Source of the DNA: Paracoccus aestuariivivens
Lineage (GTDB): Bacteria > Pseudomonadota > Alphaproteobacteria > Rhodobacterales > Rhodobacteraceae
Direction: 5' to 3'
NCBI RefSeq assembly: GCF_009711225.1
Contig: NZ_WMIE01000001.1
Coordinates: 186,001-250,000 of the forward strand
DNA: 64,000 nt
Shown here: positions 42,041 to 50,237 of the stretch, one piece after another
How the letters are laid out: each line of letters begins with the position of its first letter
Numbering within the stretch: position 1 is the stretch's first letter
The notes under the pieces: generated by a model
What the model was told of the DNA's origin: nothing
Databases searched by the model: none
The model's input: only the letters and a program-made list of their open reading frames with translations
Translations under genes and position numbers: made by a program

Positions 42041-43182
42041 TATTCTTCACCTAAAATCTCTTGCGTTTCGACACTCATTTTCATGGAGTGTCGAATAAGG
42101 AGAGAACGCTTAACCAGCGTTTCCGCAACCTCCAAAAGTTCAGCCTGCGTCGCCAAATCAAAGCCATCGAGGGCCTCTAACGCTTTTCTCAAGTCGTCAT
42201 TGGCCTCGAAAATGTGTTTGGCAAAACGCTCGCTTTTGGGCGTTGCTGTTATTACAGCCGCTTCTAGACCACCGACTTCTTCAAGCTCCCTCGTCGCAGC
42301 TTTCGATCCAAGCACAATGCGAAGCCGCCCCAAGTCGGGATTCTGACTTTTAACTACCGGCTGGATTTGCTCCCGCTTTGACCCATATAGCCATAGCAGC
42401 AACTGGCGTAGTTTGCCGTAGTTCTCTTTATCTATAGGTTCACGAGACGGATTTTCGTTTCGCGGAAGTCTCTTCATTCCCAGATAACTTGTGTACTCCT
42501 CGTAACTCAGAGCCGTGTAAAGGTGTGAAAAGCTGAATGAATTTTTGAATCTCTCTTCGATTGAATAGACTTCGTTCTGTTCTGCCTGACGAAGAACAAA
42601 CAAAGCCGTAACCATCCGATGTATCGTTGCGTGGTTGTCGCCCATACGTGATGCTATATCAGCTAGGCTTAAAGGCGAGGCTTCGTTGACCTGCGAATCA
42701 AGCCATCGACCGGCGTACTGTGCTTTTGCATAAGCATCCCACGCCTGCGGCCCGTTTATATGCTTGAAACCAATTAGTTCGCGCGCATCATCTTCTGACG
42801 CGACTCGGAATACGAGTATCTCGCGTAACGATTCGAGTACTTCTTGCCGCAGCGGGGGTACTACGATGCGAGCAGCTTTGGCGTATTCCGGATTTATCAG
42901 GCATTTGATTGCAGCTAACCGCCGATTGCCTTCCAAGACAGTAAGCTTGTCACCTTGAACGACAACAATAAGCGGCTCAATGTTGATGTAACCACTGGTC
43001 GCGATTGATTGCACGAGCTCGGATAAGTCCGCTGTAGATGCTAAAAGCTCTATGATTGCCGATTCACTGTCGTCGACGGGAGATTTATCGGGCGTAAACC
43101 GGGGATTCCTAGCATCAAACGCCAGCACCTCGAGCGGGACCCTTTTCGGCACCCCCACCTCGATAACATTATCCCAGTCCAT
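42040..43182 (-). CDS. ParB/Srx-fold domain protein
   Basis: The 380-aa product starts at 43182 (MDWDNVIEVG), with GAGGGG 5 nt upstream. The ParB N-terminal fold includes LIVVVQGDKLTVLEGNRRLA and AIKCL (about residues 71-95), the CTP/ATP-binding GNRRL motif. A central helix-turn-helix follows (SLADIASRMGDNHATIHRMV, about 171-190). The C-terminus is helical. No ParA is present, so it is not a normal partition gene; related proteins work in DNA modification or defence. DNA is AT-rich. Confidence 0.82.
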   Translation of the reverse strand: MDWDNVIEVGVPKRVPLEVLAFDARNPRFTPDKSPVDDSESAIIELLASTADLSELVQSIATSGYINIEPLIVVVQGDKLTVLEGNRRLAAIKCLINPEYAKAARIVVPPLRQEVLESLREILVFRVASEDDARELIGFKHINGPQAWDAYAKAQYAGRWLDSQVNEASPLSLADIASRMGDNHATIHRMVTALFVLRQAEQNEVYSIEERFKNSFSFSHLYTALSYEEYTSYLGMKRLPRNENPSREPIDKENYGKLRQLLLWLYGSKREQIQPVVKSQNPDLGRLRIVLGSKAATRELEEVGGLEAAVITATPKSERFAKHIFEANDDLRKALEALDGFDLATQAELLEVAETLVKRSLLIRHSMKMSVETQEILGEE

Positions 43183-43341
43183 AAAGTCCCCTCGGCATGC
43201 GTGGTCTCGCCTAGACACCTATCAGCGACAAACAAATCAGTCCATGCTGATGCAGTAAACGTCGAGCGAAGCGAACGAAATAAAAGCGGTCGGATGACTG
43301 CAAACCGAAGTGCAAACCTAGGCACATTTCGATTGCTAAGT

Positions 43342-43391
43342 ACTGGTCGGGGCGAGAGGATTCGAACCTCCGGCCTACGGTACCCAAAACC
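43342..43391 (+). repeat. attR: 50-bp direct repeat, inside tRNA-Pro
   Basis: It is identical to 5286-5335. It covers the tRNA-Pro gene from its encoded CCA through the anticodon loop. On this side the 5' half of the tRNA follows, so the gene stays functional after integration. Confidence 0.95.
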
Positions 43392-43420
43392 GTCGCGCTA
43401 CCAGGCTGCGCTACGCCCCG
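43344..43420 (-). tRNA. tRNA-Pro (anticodon TGG), prophage insertion site
   Basis: It is a 77-nt cloverleaf on the minus strand. The acceptor strands CGGGGCG and CGCCCCG pair, followed by A and encoded CCA. The anticodon stem ACGGT/ACCGT encloses TTTGGGT, giving anticodon TGG. The phage carries the 3' part, so integration rebuilds the complete gene. Confidence 0.95.
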
Positions 43421-43480
43421 AACCAAGGGCTTACTAGCCGCTGCTTTCGTCGGGGGAAAGAGTAAATCTGCGCCGGGTGG

Positions 43481-43975
43481 TCACTTACATGGCGCATGGG
43501 CCGTGCCCTGCGGCAATGCGGGATGCGCCAGCACCATTCCTGGACGAATACCCAATTTTTCGGCGTCTCCGCCGCGCACTTCCAGCACCATCAACCGGTC
43601 AGGAGACGGATCGCCCACTGCCGCGCCGGAAATCGACGTCTCATCCAGTGGCCGCGCCATCGGATGGATGTGTCGCACCTGACCACGCGAATCGATAAAT
43701 ATCATATCCAGCGGGATCAGCGTGTTACGCATCCAGAAGCTAACGGGTTGGGCATGAGGATAGACAAACAGCATCCCCTGCCCCGACGGCAGGGACTTGC
43801 GGAACATCAGCCCCTTGGCCCGCTCGCCTTCGTCATCCGCGATCTCGACCGCGACTTCGACCGCCCGCTCGGGTCCAAGGAAAATGGCCTTGCCGGGATC
43901 GCAAGACAGCGTCGCCGACAAGGCCCCTGCAGGGTCAGAGAGAGTTAGCAGAAAAGTTGCGGCTAGCCATATCAT
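43481..43975 (-). CDS. DUF192 family exported protein
   Basis: The 164-aa product begins with a signal peptide ([18 protein letters not shown]). The DUF192 core is seen in [20 protein letters not shown] and [16 protein letters not shown], ending with [17 protein letters not shown]. Function of the family is not settled. It overlaps the cold-shock gene by 4 bp (ATGA). Confidence 0.9.
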   Translation of the reverse strand: MIWLAATFLLTLSDPAGALSATLSCDPGKAIFLGPERAVEVAVEIADDEGERAKGLMFRKSLPSGQGMLFVYPHAQPVSFWMRNTLIPLDMIFIDSRGQVRHIHPMARPLDETSISGAAVGDPSPDRLMVLEVRGGDAEKLGIRPGMVLAHPALPQGTAHAPCK

Positions 43976-44565
43976 ACCGCGCCCGCAACAAGCCGCAATT
44001 TAGCGAGCGCGGCCGCTCCCCCCAATTGTGGCCCCTTGGCCTCCATCGCGGCCCGTTCCCAGGACAGAACCTGTGCGGCCATCAACCCACGTCTGCCATC
44101 AACGACCCGTAAGGCGATCGCCTCACCGACGGTCAGATCCGAAAAGCCGGAATGACGCAGCACTTCGACATGCAGGAACACATCGGCCTTCTGCTCGAAA
44201 ATATTGGCAAAACCAAAGCCCTTGGCCTTGTCGAACCACTTCACCCGAGCGGGCAGCAGCGGCAGACGCGCGACTTCCTCGGGCGTGGCCGAACACAGAT
44301 CGGCGATTGCCGGCATCGGCTCGCTTGCAGGCGCGTCGATTTCAAGGACTTCGACCGCCTGAACGCCGCGAGCCGTATTCTGGACCATGGCGCGGACCTT
44401 CGCGCCTTCGGCGACCGAGCTTTGACCGAAATTTCGCAGAACGTTCGAGTGCAGCAGAATGTCGGAACCACCGTCCGGATCGGTAAGAAAGCCGAAGCCT
44501 TTACTGCCGTCAAACCATTTGACGACTCCGACTATCTCCCGGAGTTGTTCGTCACCCACACTCAT
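43972..44565 (-). CDS. Protein with two cold-shock domains
   Basis: The 197-aa product binds single-stranded RNA or DNA. The first CSD (about residues 10-72) has VVKWFDGSKGFGFL and DILLH; the second (about 105-170) has ARVKWFDKAKGFGFAN and DVFLH. Double-CSD proteins are typical of alphaproteobacteria. It is the upstream gene of the pair with DUF192. Confidence 0.92.
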   Translation of the reverse strand: MSVGDEQLREIVGVVKWFDGSKGFGFLTDPDGGSDILLHSNVLRNFGQSSVAEGAKVRAMVQNTARGVQAVEVLEIDAPASEPMPAIADLCSATPEEVARLPLLPARVKWFDKAKGFGFANIFEQKADVFLHVEVLRHSGFSDLTVGEAIALRVVDGRRGLMAAQVLSWERAAMEAKGPQLGGAAALAKLRLVAGAV

Positions 44566-44705
44566 TCAGCCCACCCCACTCAACATCCCCTGATCTTCTA
44601 GCCGACTTATCCAACAACCTGCTGTCACAACGCAGGGATGAAAAGAACAATTTGGTTCAGTCCTCGGTCAGGTTTTCCATACCATGGATAAAACGTTGTT
44701 CATCA

Positions 44706-45368
44706 TCAAGGGCTAAGACGCTGGACGACCCATAAAGTTTCTTCTGATATATTAGACGGTAAGTCCATCCTGTTCTTTTTCATAGCATAATCTTGCCGAA
44801 GCCACCGGAATCTGTCGTGAAGCCGGAACGCCCCGTCTGCCCAGAATTCGATCTGCTCAGGATGGATGCGATAGCCGCCCCAATAGGGCGGACGCGGCGG
44901 TCGCAACCCAAGATTGATGCCCTGTTTCGTGACCTCGGCCATCAATGCCGTGCGGCTTTTCAAGGGGCGGCTTTGATGCGAGGCCCATGCGCCGATCCGC
45001 GACTGCAGGGCGCGCGAGGAATAATAGGCGTCCGCGACCTCTGGCTCGACACGGCTGACATGCCCGCGGACCCGAATCTGGCGGCGCAGGGACTTCCAGT
45101 GCATCACGAAAGAAGCAACGCCGGTTTCCTCGATCTGCACACCCTTGGCGCTTTCGAAATTGGTATAGAACACGAACGAGCCATCCGCGCCCGCGCCTTC
45201 TATATCTTTCAGCAGCACCATCCGAACATCGGGCAGGCCTTGGGCATCGACCGTGGCAAGCGCAATGGCATTGGGGTCGTTCGGTTCACTGCGCTCTGCT
45301 TCGGCCAACCAGGCCCGCGCGATGGCAAAAGGGTCGTCACCCGCGAATATTCCCGTCCGATCTGTCAT
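44706..45368 (-). CDS. pdxH: Pyridoxamine 5'-phosphate oxidase, with an unusual C-terminal insertion
   Basis: It oxidises PNP or PMP to pyridoxal phosphate with FMN. The 220-aa product starts at 45368 ([14 protein letters not shown]). Family motifs: [30 protein letters not shown], and the C-terminal [26 protein letters not shown]. The end is odd: after [11 protein letters not shown] the family normally goes within a few residues to W..QRLSP, but here about 17-20 extra AT-rich residues ([18 protein letters not shown]) intervene. It is divergent from fabI. Confidence 0.95.
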   Translation of the reverse strand: MTDRTGIFAGDDPFAIARAWLAEAERSEPNDPNAIALATVDAQGLPDVRMVLLKDIEGAGADGSFVFYTNFESAKGVQIEETGVASFVMHWKSLRRQIRVRGHVSRVEPEVADAYYSSRALQSRIGAWASHQSRPLKSRTALMAEVTKQGINLGLRPPRPPYWGGYRIHPEQIEFWADGAFRLHDRFRWLRQDYAMKKNRMDLPSNISEETLWVVQRLSP

Positions 45369-45441
45369 GGTGATACGACTTGATGCCCCCTTGGAGTTAT
45401 CATAATCCTGCCCGAACTGTAGAAGCGCGAGGGACAGTAAC

Positions 45442-46269
45442 ATGTCAAGTGGAGCCGGTTTGGGGCTGATGAAGGGCCGTCGCGGCCTCATCATGGGTCT
45501 CGCGAATGATAAATCCATCGCCTGGGGCATTGCGAAAGCCTTGGCAGACCAAGGCGCCGAACTGGCTTTCTCGTATCAAGGCGATACGCTGAAGCGCCGG
45601 GTCGAGCCGCTTGCCGCACAGGTCGGGTCGGATTTTCTGGCCGAGTGTGACGTTGCGGATGAAACATCGATTGACCGGCTGTTCGCCACGATTGCCGAGC
45701 GCTGGGACAGCATCGACTTCATCGTCCATGCCATCGGCTTCTCGGACAAGGAACAGCTGCGCGGTCGCTATGCCGACACCACGCGCGACAACTTCCTGAT
45801 GACGATGGATATCTCGGTCTATTCCTTCACCGCCGTAGCGCGCCGCGCAGCCGCGATGATGCCGAATGGCGGCAGTATGGTTACGCTGACCTATTACGGC
45901 GCCGAGCGGGTCATGCCGCATTACAACGTCATGGGCGTCGCCAAGGCCGCGCTGGAAGCCAGCGTGCGCTATCTGGCCGAGGATCTGGGCAAGGACGGCA
46001 TCCGCGTCAACGGCATCTCGGCTGGCCCGATCAAGACGCTGGCGGCCTCGGGCATCGGCGATTTCCGCTATATCCTGAAATGGAACGAGCTGAACTCGCC
46101 CCTGCGCCGCAACGTGACACAGGAAGAGGTCGGCAAGTCGGCTTTGTATCTGCTGTCCGATCTTGGCTCGGGCGTCACGGGTGAAACCCATCACGTCGAT
46201 GCGGGTTACCATGTCGTCGGCATGAAGGCCGTCGATGCGCCCGACATCGCCGCGGTCAAGAAAGACTGA
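45442..46269 (+). CDS. fabI: Enoyl-[acyl-carrier-protein] reductase (NADH)
   Basis: It reduces enoyl-ACP in the last step of each fatty-acid elongation cycle. The SDR-fold product (275 aa) has [16 protein letters not shown] for cofactor binding (about residues 19-34), [11 protein letters not shown], the Tyr-x6-Lys pair in [11 protein letters not shown] and GDTHHVDAG-like [15 protein letters not shown] at the end. GAGGGAC lies before the ATG at 45442. LysE and gpt genes follow in the same direction. Confidence 0.96.
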   Translation: MSSGAGLGLMKGRRGLIMGLANDKSIAWGIAKALADQGAELAFSYQGDTLKRRVEPLAAQVGSDFLAECDVADETSIDRLFATIAERWDSIDFIVHAIGFSDKEQLRGRYADTTRDNFLMTMDISVYSFTAVARRAAAMMPNGGSMVTLTYYGAERVMPHYNVMGVAKAALEASVRYLAEDLGKDGIRVNGISAGPIKTLAASGIGDFRYILKWNELNSPLRRNVTQEEVGKSALYLLSDLGSGVTGETHHVDAGYHVVGMKAVDAPDIAAVKKD

Positions 46270-46278
46270 GCGGAACCC

Positions 46279-46881
46279 ATGAACGTCGAGCAAGTCCTCG
46301 CGCTTGTTTCGGCATTGTCGCTGGCAATTCTGACGCCCGGCCCTGCGATCATCGCGACGGTGCAAACCGCCTTCGCGCATGGCCGTGGTCGGGCGTTGCC
46401 TTACGCATTGGGGCTGGCCACCGGTGCGTCGCTTTGGTGCATATTCGCGCTTGCCGGAATGGCGGTACTTTTCCGGCTGCACCCGCAGTTGTTCGCCGCG
46501 ATGAAAATCTTCGGCGGGCTGTATCTGCTTTGGTTCGCGTGGCGACTTTGGCAGTCTTCGACCCTGCCGCTGCCGGATGCGGCCACGGGCACAACCAAAG
46601 GCTTCTGGGGTGGCATCGCACTGAACCTGTCGAACCCCAAACCCGCATTGTTTTATGGGGCTTTGATCCTTTCGGTTTTTCCCGAGCCGATGGCGCCGCA
46701 GCGTCAGGGCTTGATTTATGCAATATGTCTTGCCACCGAGCTTTTCTGGTACGCGCTGGTTGCGCTTATGATGTCGACATCGGGGATGCGCAGGCGCTAT
46801 TTTGGCGCGAAATTCTGGATCGACCGGGCGGCGGCATTTGCGATGGCGGGGCTGGGCCTGTTGTTGATCCTCGAGCATTGA
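46279..46881 (+). CDS. LysE family amino acid exporter
   Basis: The 200-aa product has about six hydrophobic helices with the family start [20 protein letters not shown] (about residues 11-30) and [19 protein letters not shown] in the middle. LysE/RhtB proteins export amino acids; substrate cannot be read. It begins 9 bp after fabI. Confidence 0.92.
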   Translation: MNVEQVLALVSALSLAILTPGPAIIATVQTAFAHGRGRALPYALGLATGASLWCIFALAGMAVLFRLHPQLFAAMKIFGGLYLLWFAWRLWQSSTLPLPDAATGTTKGFWGGIALNLSNPKPALFYGALILSVFPEPMAPQRQGLIYAICLATELFWYALVALMMSTSGMRRRYFGAKFWIDRAAAFAMAGLGLLLILEH

Positions 46882-46894
46882 AAGGATCGAAGGA

Positions 46895-47395
46895 ATGAAC
46901 GACCGTTTGCCGCATGAACGCGGCTTCCATATCAGCTGGGACCAGATGCACCGCGACGCGCGGGCCTTGGCGTGGCGTCTGGACGGCCGGGAATGGCGCG
47001 CCATTCTGGCGATCACCCGCGGTGGCCTTGTGCCAGCAATGATCGTCGCACGCGAACTGGACGTCCGCACCATCGACACGATCTCGGTCAAATCCTACAA
47101 GGCGGTCGGCGCCGAAGCCAAGCAGGGCGAAATTCAGGTCCTGAAAGCCCCCGATCACGAATTGATGGGCGATGGCGAGGGCATTCTGGTCATCGACGAT
47201 CTGGTCGATTCCGGCCGCACGCTGGAGCATGTCCGCAAGCTTTACCCCAAGGCGCATTTCGCCACCGTCTATGCCAAGCCGAAAGGCCGCCCGATGGTGC
47301 AGACCTATGTGACCGAGGTCAGCCAGGACACCTGGATCTTCTTCCCCTGGGACATGGCGCTGCAATACGTCCAGCCCTATCGCGGCGAGGACTGA
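46895..47395 (+). CDS. gpt: Xanthine phosphoribosyltransferase
   Basis: It salvages xanthine and guanine with PRPP. The 166-aa product has [19 protein letters not shown], the PRPP motif [15 protein letters not shown] (about residues 111-125) and the xanthine-type end WIFFPWD. A bidirectional terminator lies about 22 bp after the stop. Confidence 0.94.
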   Translation: MNDRLPHERGFHISWDQMHRDARALAWRLDGREWRAILAITRGGLVPAMIVARELDVRTIDTISVKSYKAVGAEAKQGEIQVLKAPDHELMGDGEGILVIDDLVDSGRTLEHVRKLYPKAHFATVYAKPKGRPMVQTYVTEVSQDTWIFFPWDMALQYVQPYRGED

Positions 47396-47416
47396 TCCTC
47401 CGCACCGGCATTTGTC

Positions 47417-47446
47417 CAAAAACCCCAGCCCGCGCTGGGGTTTTTC
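47417..47446. terminator. Rho-independent terminator, bidirectional
   Basis: CCCCAGC pairs with GCTGGGG (47423-47429 with 47434-47440), with five A before and five T after, so it can stop transcription in both directions. It closes the fabI-lysE-gpt group. Confidence 0.92.
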
Positions 47447-47455
47447 TGTGACGGG

Positions 47456-47495
47456 CGTACACCGCGCGTACACAGCCCGTACACAACCCATGCAC
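47456..47495 (+). repeat. CGTACAC tandem repeat, 11-bp period
   Basis: Three exact CGTACAC units start at 47456, 47467 and 47478, and a degenerate CATGCAC is at 47489. They are one helical turn apart, upstream of the acetyltransferase gene at 47510, and might be a regulator site. Confidence 0.8.
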
Positions 47496-47509
47496 CGACC
47501 GAGTAGGCC

Positions 47510-48049
47510 GTGACAGAAAACCCATTGGTTCCGGTTCTGGAGACCCCGCGCCTGCTTCTGCGCGGGCATCGGCTGGACGACTTCACCGCATGTGCCGCGA
47601 TGTGGGCCGATCCGGTCGTGATCAGACATATCGGAGGCGTGCCCTCGACCGAAGAACAATCATGGTCGCGGCTGCTGCGCTACGTCGGACATTGGCATCA
47701 TCTGGGATTTGGCTACTGGGCCGTCACCCTGAAAGAGGATGGCCGCTATCTGGGCGAGGTCGGGCTGGCCGATTACCATCGCGACACCTCTCCGAAGTTG
47801 ACCGGCAAACCCGAAGCCGGTTGGGCGCTGGTCCCGCAGGCCCATGGCAAGGGCTACGCGACCGAAGCCGTAAGCGCCGCGTTGCAATGGGCGGATGCGC
47901 ATATCGATTGCGCGGCGACCTCGACCATCATCGCACCCGAGAATGCGGGTTCGATCCATGTGGCGAAGAAGGTCGGGTTTTCGAATGCGGTGATCGGCCG
48001 GTATGGTGAACACGAATCGCTGTTCATGGAACGCTTGCGAAGAACCTGA
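47510..48049 (+). CDS. GNAT family N-acetyltransferase (RimJ/RimL type)
   Basis: The 179-aa product begins with ETPRLLLRGHRLDDF, as in RimJ/RimL-like enzymes. The acetyl-CoA loop is PQAHGKGYATEAVSAAL (about residues 108-124), followed by ENAGSIHVAKKVGF. The start is a GTG at 47510. Its substrate is unknown. Confidence 0.93.
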   Translation: MTENPLVPVLETPRLLLRGHRLDDFTACAAMWADPVVIRHIGGVPSTEEQSWSRLLRYVGHWHHLGFGYWAVTLKEDGRYLGEVGLADYHRDTSPKLTGKPEAGWALVPQAHGKGYATEAVSAALQWADAHIDCAATSTIIAPENAGSIHVAKKVGFSNAVIGRYGEHESLFMERLRRT

Positions 48050-48085
48050 CGGCACATGGGGCGGGAACGCCAATGGTGGCGACCT

Positions 48086-48730
48086 TCAATAAGGCAAAAC
48101 CGTCCCGTCGTAATTCTGGAACCGGCCGGTGCTTTCCAGATCCAGCGCATCGAAACGGGCCACCAGACCACGGATCGAGGTTTCGACGTCGATATCGGCA
48201 GCCGATCCGCCCATATCGGTCCGGACCCATCCGGGATGATAGATGCCGACAGCAATGCCTTCGGCACGCAGGTCGGCAGCTAGATTACGTCCCAGATTCA
48301 GCGCCGCCGCTTTCGAGGCTCGATAAATGTAACTGCCGCCGGGCGCGCGGGCATCCGACCCCATCATCGAGGATATGATGGCGATCTTGCCGCCCGCCTT
48401 CCGCAAGGCTGGCAAAAGCGTCTGAACCGTCAGGAAAACACCCGTGACGTTCACGGCAAAGCTCGCGGCCCAATCCTCGGGCCGGTAGCCGTCCTGCAAG
48501 CGCTGTCCGCGATCCAGATAGACACCGGCATTGCAGACCAGAAGGTCAAGCGGACGATCCGACAGAGTCGCAACCAGCGGTCCGAATCCATCGGGTCTGG
48601 TCACATCGCAAGACACTAGACCATTCGCCGGGTTGCGGCTGGTCCCGATAATCTCATCGCCGCGCGCAGTCATGGCGGCAAGCAGTCCTGCCCCTATCCC
48701 CCTGTTCGCTCCGGTGATGACCGCCCGCAT
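48086..48730 (-). CDS. SDR family oxidoreductase
   Basis: The 214-aa product starts at 48730 (MRAVITGANRGIGAGL), with TGANRGIG as the cofactor motif. NAG appears in LVCNAGVY, and the catalytic Tyr-x3-Lys in YIYRASKAAA (about residue 143). It follows trpE by 4 bp but is not part of tryptophan synthesis. Substrate unknown. Confidence 0.92.
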   Translation of the reverse strand: MRAVITGANRGIGAGLLAAMTARGDEIIGTSRNPANGLVSCDVTRPDGFGPLVATLSDRPLDLLVCNAGVYLDRGQRLQDGYRPEDWAASFAVNVTGVFLTVQTLLPALRKAGGKIAIISSMMGSDARAPGGSYIYRASKAAALNLGRNLAADLRAEGIAVGIYHPGWVRTDMGGSAADIDVETSIRGLVARFDALDLESTGRFQNYDGTVLPY

Positions 48731-48734
48731 AGCC

Positions 48735-50237
48735 CTAGCCATTCCCCCGCACGAAGCGCGCTGCTTCCTCGGCGGCGCGGCGCAGGGCGTTGGACTTGTT
48801 CACGGTCTCCATGAACTCGGCCTCGGGGTCGCTGTCATAGACGACGCCGCCACCGGCCTGAATGTAAAGCTGCTGATCCTTGATCACGCCGGTCCGCAGC
48901 GCGATGCACATGTCCATCTCGCCATTGGCGGCGAAATAGCCCACGCCCCCCGCATAGACGCCGCGCTTTTCGGGCTCCAACTCGTCGATGATCTGCATCG
49001 CGCGGACTTTCGGCGCACCCGATACCGTGCCTGCGGGCATACCCGCCAGCAGCGCGGATAAGGCGTCCTCGCCCTCGCGCAATTCGCCAACCACGTTCGA
49101 GACGATATGCATGACGTGGCTGTAACGCTCGACGATGAATTGCTCGGTCGGCTTTACCGTGCCCATTTTCGCCACGCGGCCCACATCGTTGCGGCCAAGG
49201 TCGAGCAGCATCAGATGCTCGGCCAGTTCCTTCTGGTCGGACAGCAGGTCGGCTTCCAGCGCATTGTCTTCCTCGGGGGTCGCGCCGCGTTTGCGGGTGC
49301 CTGCGATCGGGCGCACGGTGACCTCGCCGCCGCGCAGGCGCACAAGGATTTCGGGCGATGCACCGACGATCTGGAAGCCGCCGAAGTTCAGGTAGAACAT
49401 GAACGGCGACGGGTTCGTGCGGCGCAGGCTGCGATAAAGCGCAAAGGGCGGCAGCGGGAAATCCATCGCCCAGCGTTGGCTGGGCACGACCTGAAAGATG
49501 TCGCCCGCGCGGATATAGTCCTTGGCCTTCTCGACCGCCGCCAGATAGGCGTCCTTCGAGAAATTCGAGCGCAACTCGCCGACCTTCAGGTCATGGCCCA
49601 AGGCGCGCGGTTCGCTGGGCTGACGGTCGAGCGAACGCAGCGCCTCCATCAGGCGTTCGGCGGTCTGGGCGTAAGCTGCACGGGCGGGCGTGCCGTCCTG
49701 ATGCCATGCGGGGGCGCAAAGCAGCACCTCACCCTTGACCCCGTCCAGCACCGCCACGACCGAGGGGCGCATCATCATCGCATCGGGCAGGCCCAGCGTA
49801 TCGGGATTCACATCCGGCAGACGCTCGACCAGACGGATCATGTCATAGCCGAGATAGCCGAACAGGCCTGCCGCGCCCGCAGGAACGCCGTCGGGCATGT
49901 CGATGCGGGATTCGGCGATCAGGGCGCGCAGGGAATCCAGCGCCGGACGGTCATCGGTGACGAACTCGTCCGAGTAACGCGCCTGACGGTTGATCCGCGC
50001 CACGCCATCGCGGCAGTCCCAGATCAGATCCGGTTTCATCCCCACGAACGAGAAACGCCCGCGCACCTCGCCTCCGGTGACGCTTTCGAGCATGAAGCTG
50101 TTCGGCGCCGCCTCGGCCAGTTTCAGCATCAGGCTGACCGGAGTGTCCAGATCAGCCGCAAGGCGGATGGTCAGAAGCTGGTTGCGGCCCTGATTCCAGC
50201 CACGCTCGAATTCCGTAAAATCTGGGGAAATATCCAT
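48735..50237 (-). CDS. trpE: Anthranilate synthase component I
   Basis: It converts chorismate to anthranilate with ammonia from TrpG. The 500-aa product has the N-terminal TrpE region (FMLESVTGGEVRGRFSFVG, feedback binding) and the chorismate-binding C-terminal half: DIFQVVPSQRW, RPIAGTRKRGATPEED, MLLDLGRNDVGRV and GTVSGAPKVRAM. The start at 50237 shares a base with the stop of the PpiD-like gene (TGATG). trpG and trpD lie 4 kb away on the other strand, so the pathway is split into two operons. Confidence 0.96.
   Translation of the reverse strand: MDISPDFTEFERGWNQGRNQLLTIRLAADLDTPVSLMLKLAEAAPNSFMLESVTGGEVRGRFSFVGMKPDLIWDCRDGVARINRQARYSDEFVTDDRPALDSLRALIAESRIDMPDGVPAGAAGLFGYLGYDMIRLVERLPDVNPDTLGLPDAMMMRPSVVAVLDGVKGEVLLCAPAWHQDGTPARAAYAQTAERLMEALRSLDRQPSEPRALGHDLKVGELRSNFSKDAYLAAVEKAKDYIRAGDIFQVVPSQRWAMDFPLPPFALYRSLRRTNPSPFMFYLNFGGFQIVGASPEILVRLRGGEVTVRPIAGTRKRGATPEEDNALEADLLSDQKELAEHLMLLDLGRNDVGRVAKMGTVKPTEQFIVERYSHVMHIVSNVVGELREGEDALSALLAGMPAGTVSGAPKVRAMQIIDELEPEKRGVYAGGVGYFAANGEMDMCIALRTGVIKDQQLYIQAGGGVVYDSDPEAEFMETVNKSNALRRAAEEAARFVRGNG

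Larger units (their letters stand above)
5286..43391. mobile_element. Integrated HK97-type siphovirus prophage, about 38.1 kb
   Basis: Direct 50-bp att repeats bound the element, the right one inside an intact tRNA-Pro. The content is a full temperate siphophage set: tyrosine integrase, CI/Cro-like pair, replication-type operon, TerS/TerL, portal, S49 protease, HK97 capsid, neck and connector proteins, tail tube, tape measure, tail tip, tailspike and fibre, and lysozyme. No structural gene shows an obvious frameshift or truncation, so it may be inducible. Accessory genes sit at both ends next to the att sites. The element lies to the left of the right repeat because the host's tRNA 5' half is on the right side of that repeat. 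Confidence 0.95.

Noticed and set aside
42040-43182. Plasmid-type partition (parABS) system
   Set aside because: There is only a ParB-fold gene, paired with a nuclease-like gene; no ParA ATPase or parS-like repeats were seen.
5559-43182. Gene transfer agent rather than prophage
   Set aside because: An integrase, att repeats, CI/Cro-like genes and an early operon are present, which GTAs lack.
45445-47091. Open frame of 548 codons on the minus strand opposite fabI, the LysE gene and gpt
   Set aside because: It is a shadow of three conserved genes and has no recognisable motif.
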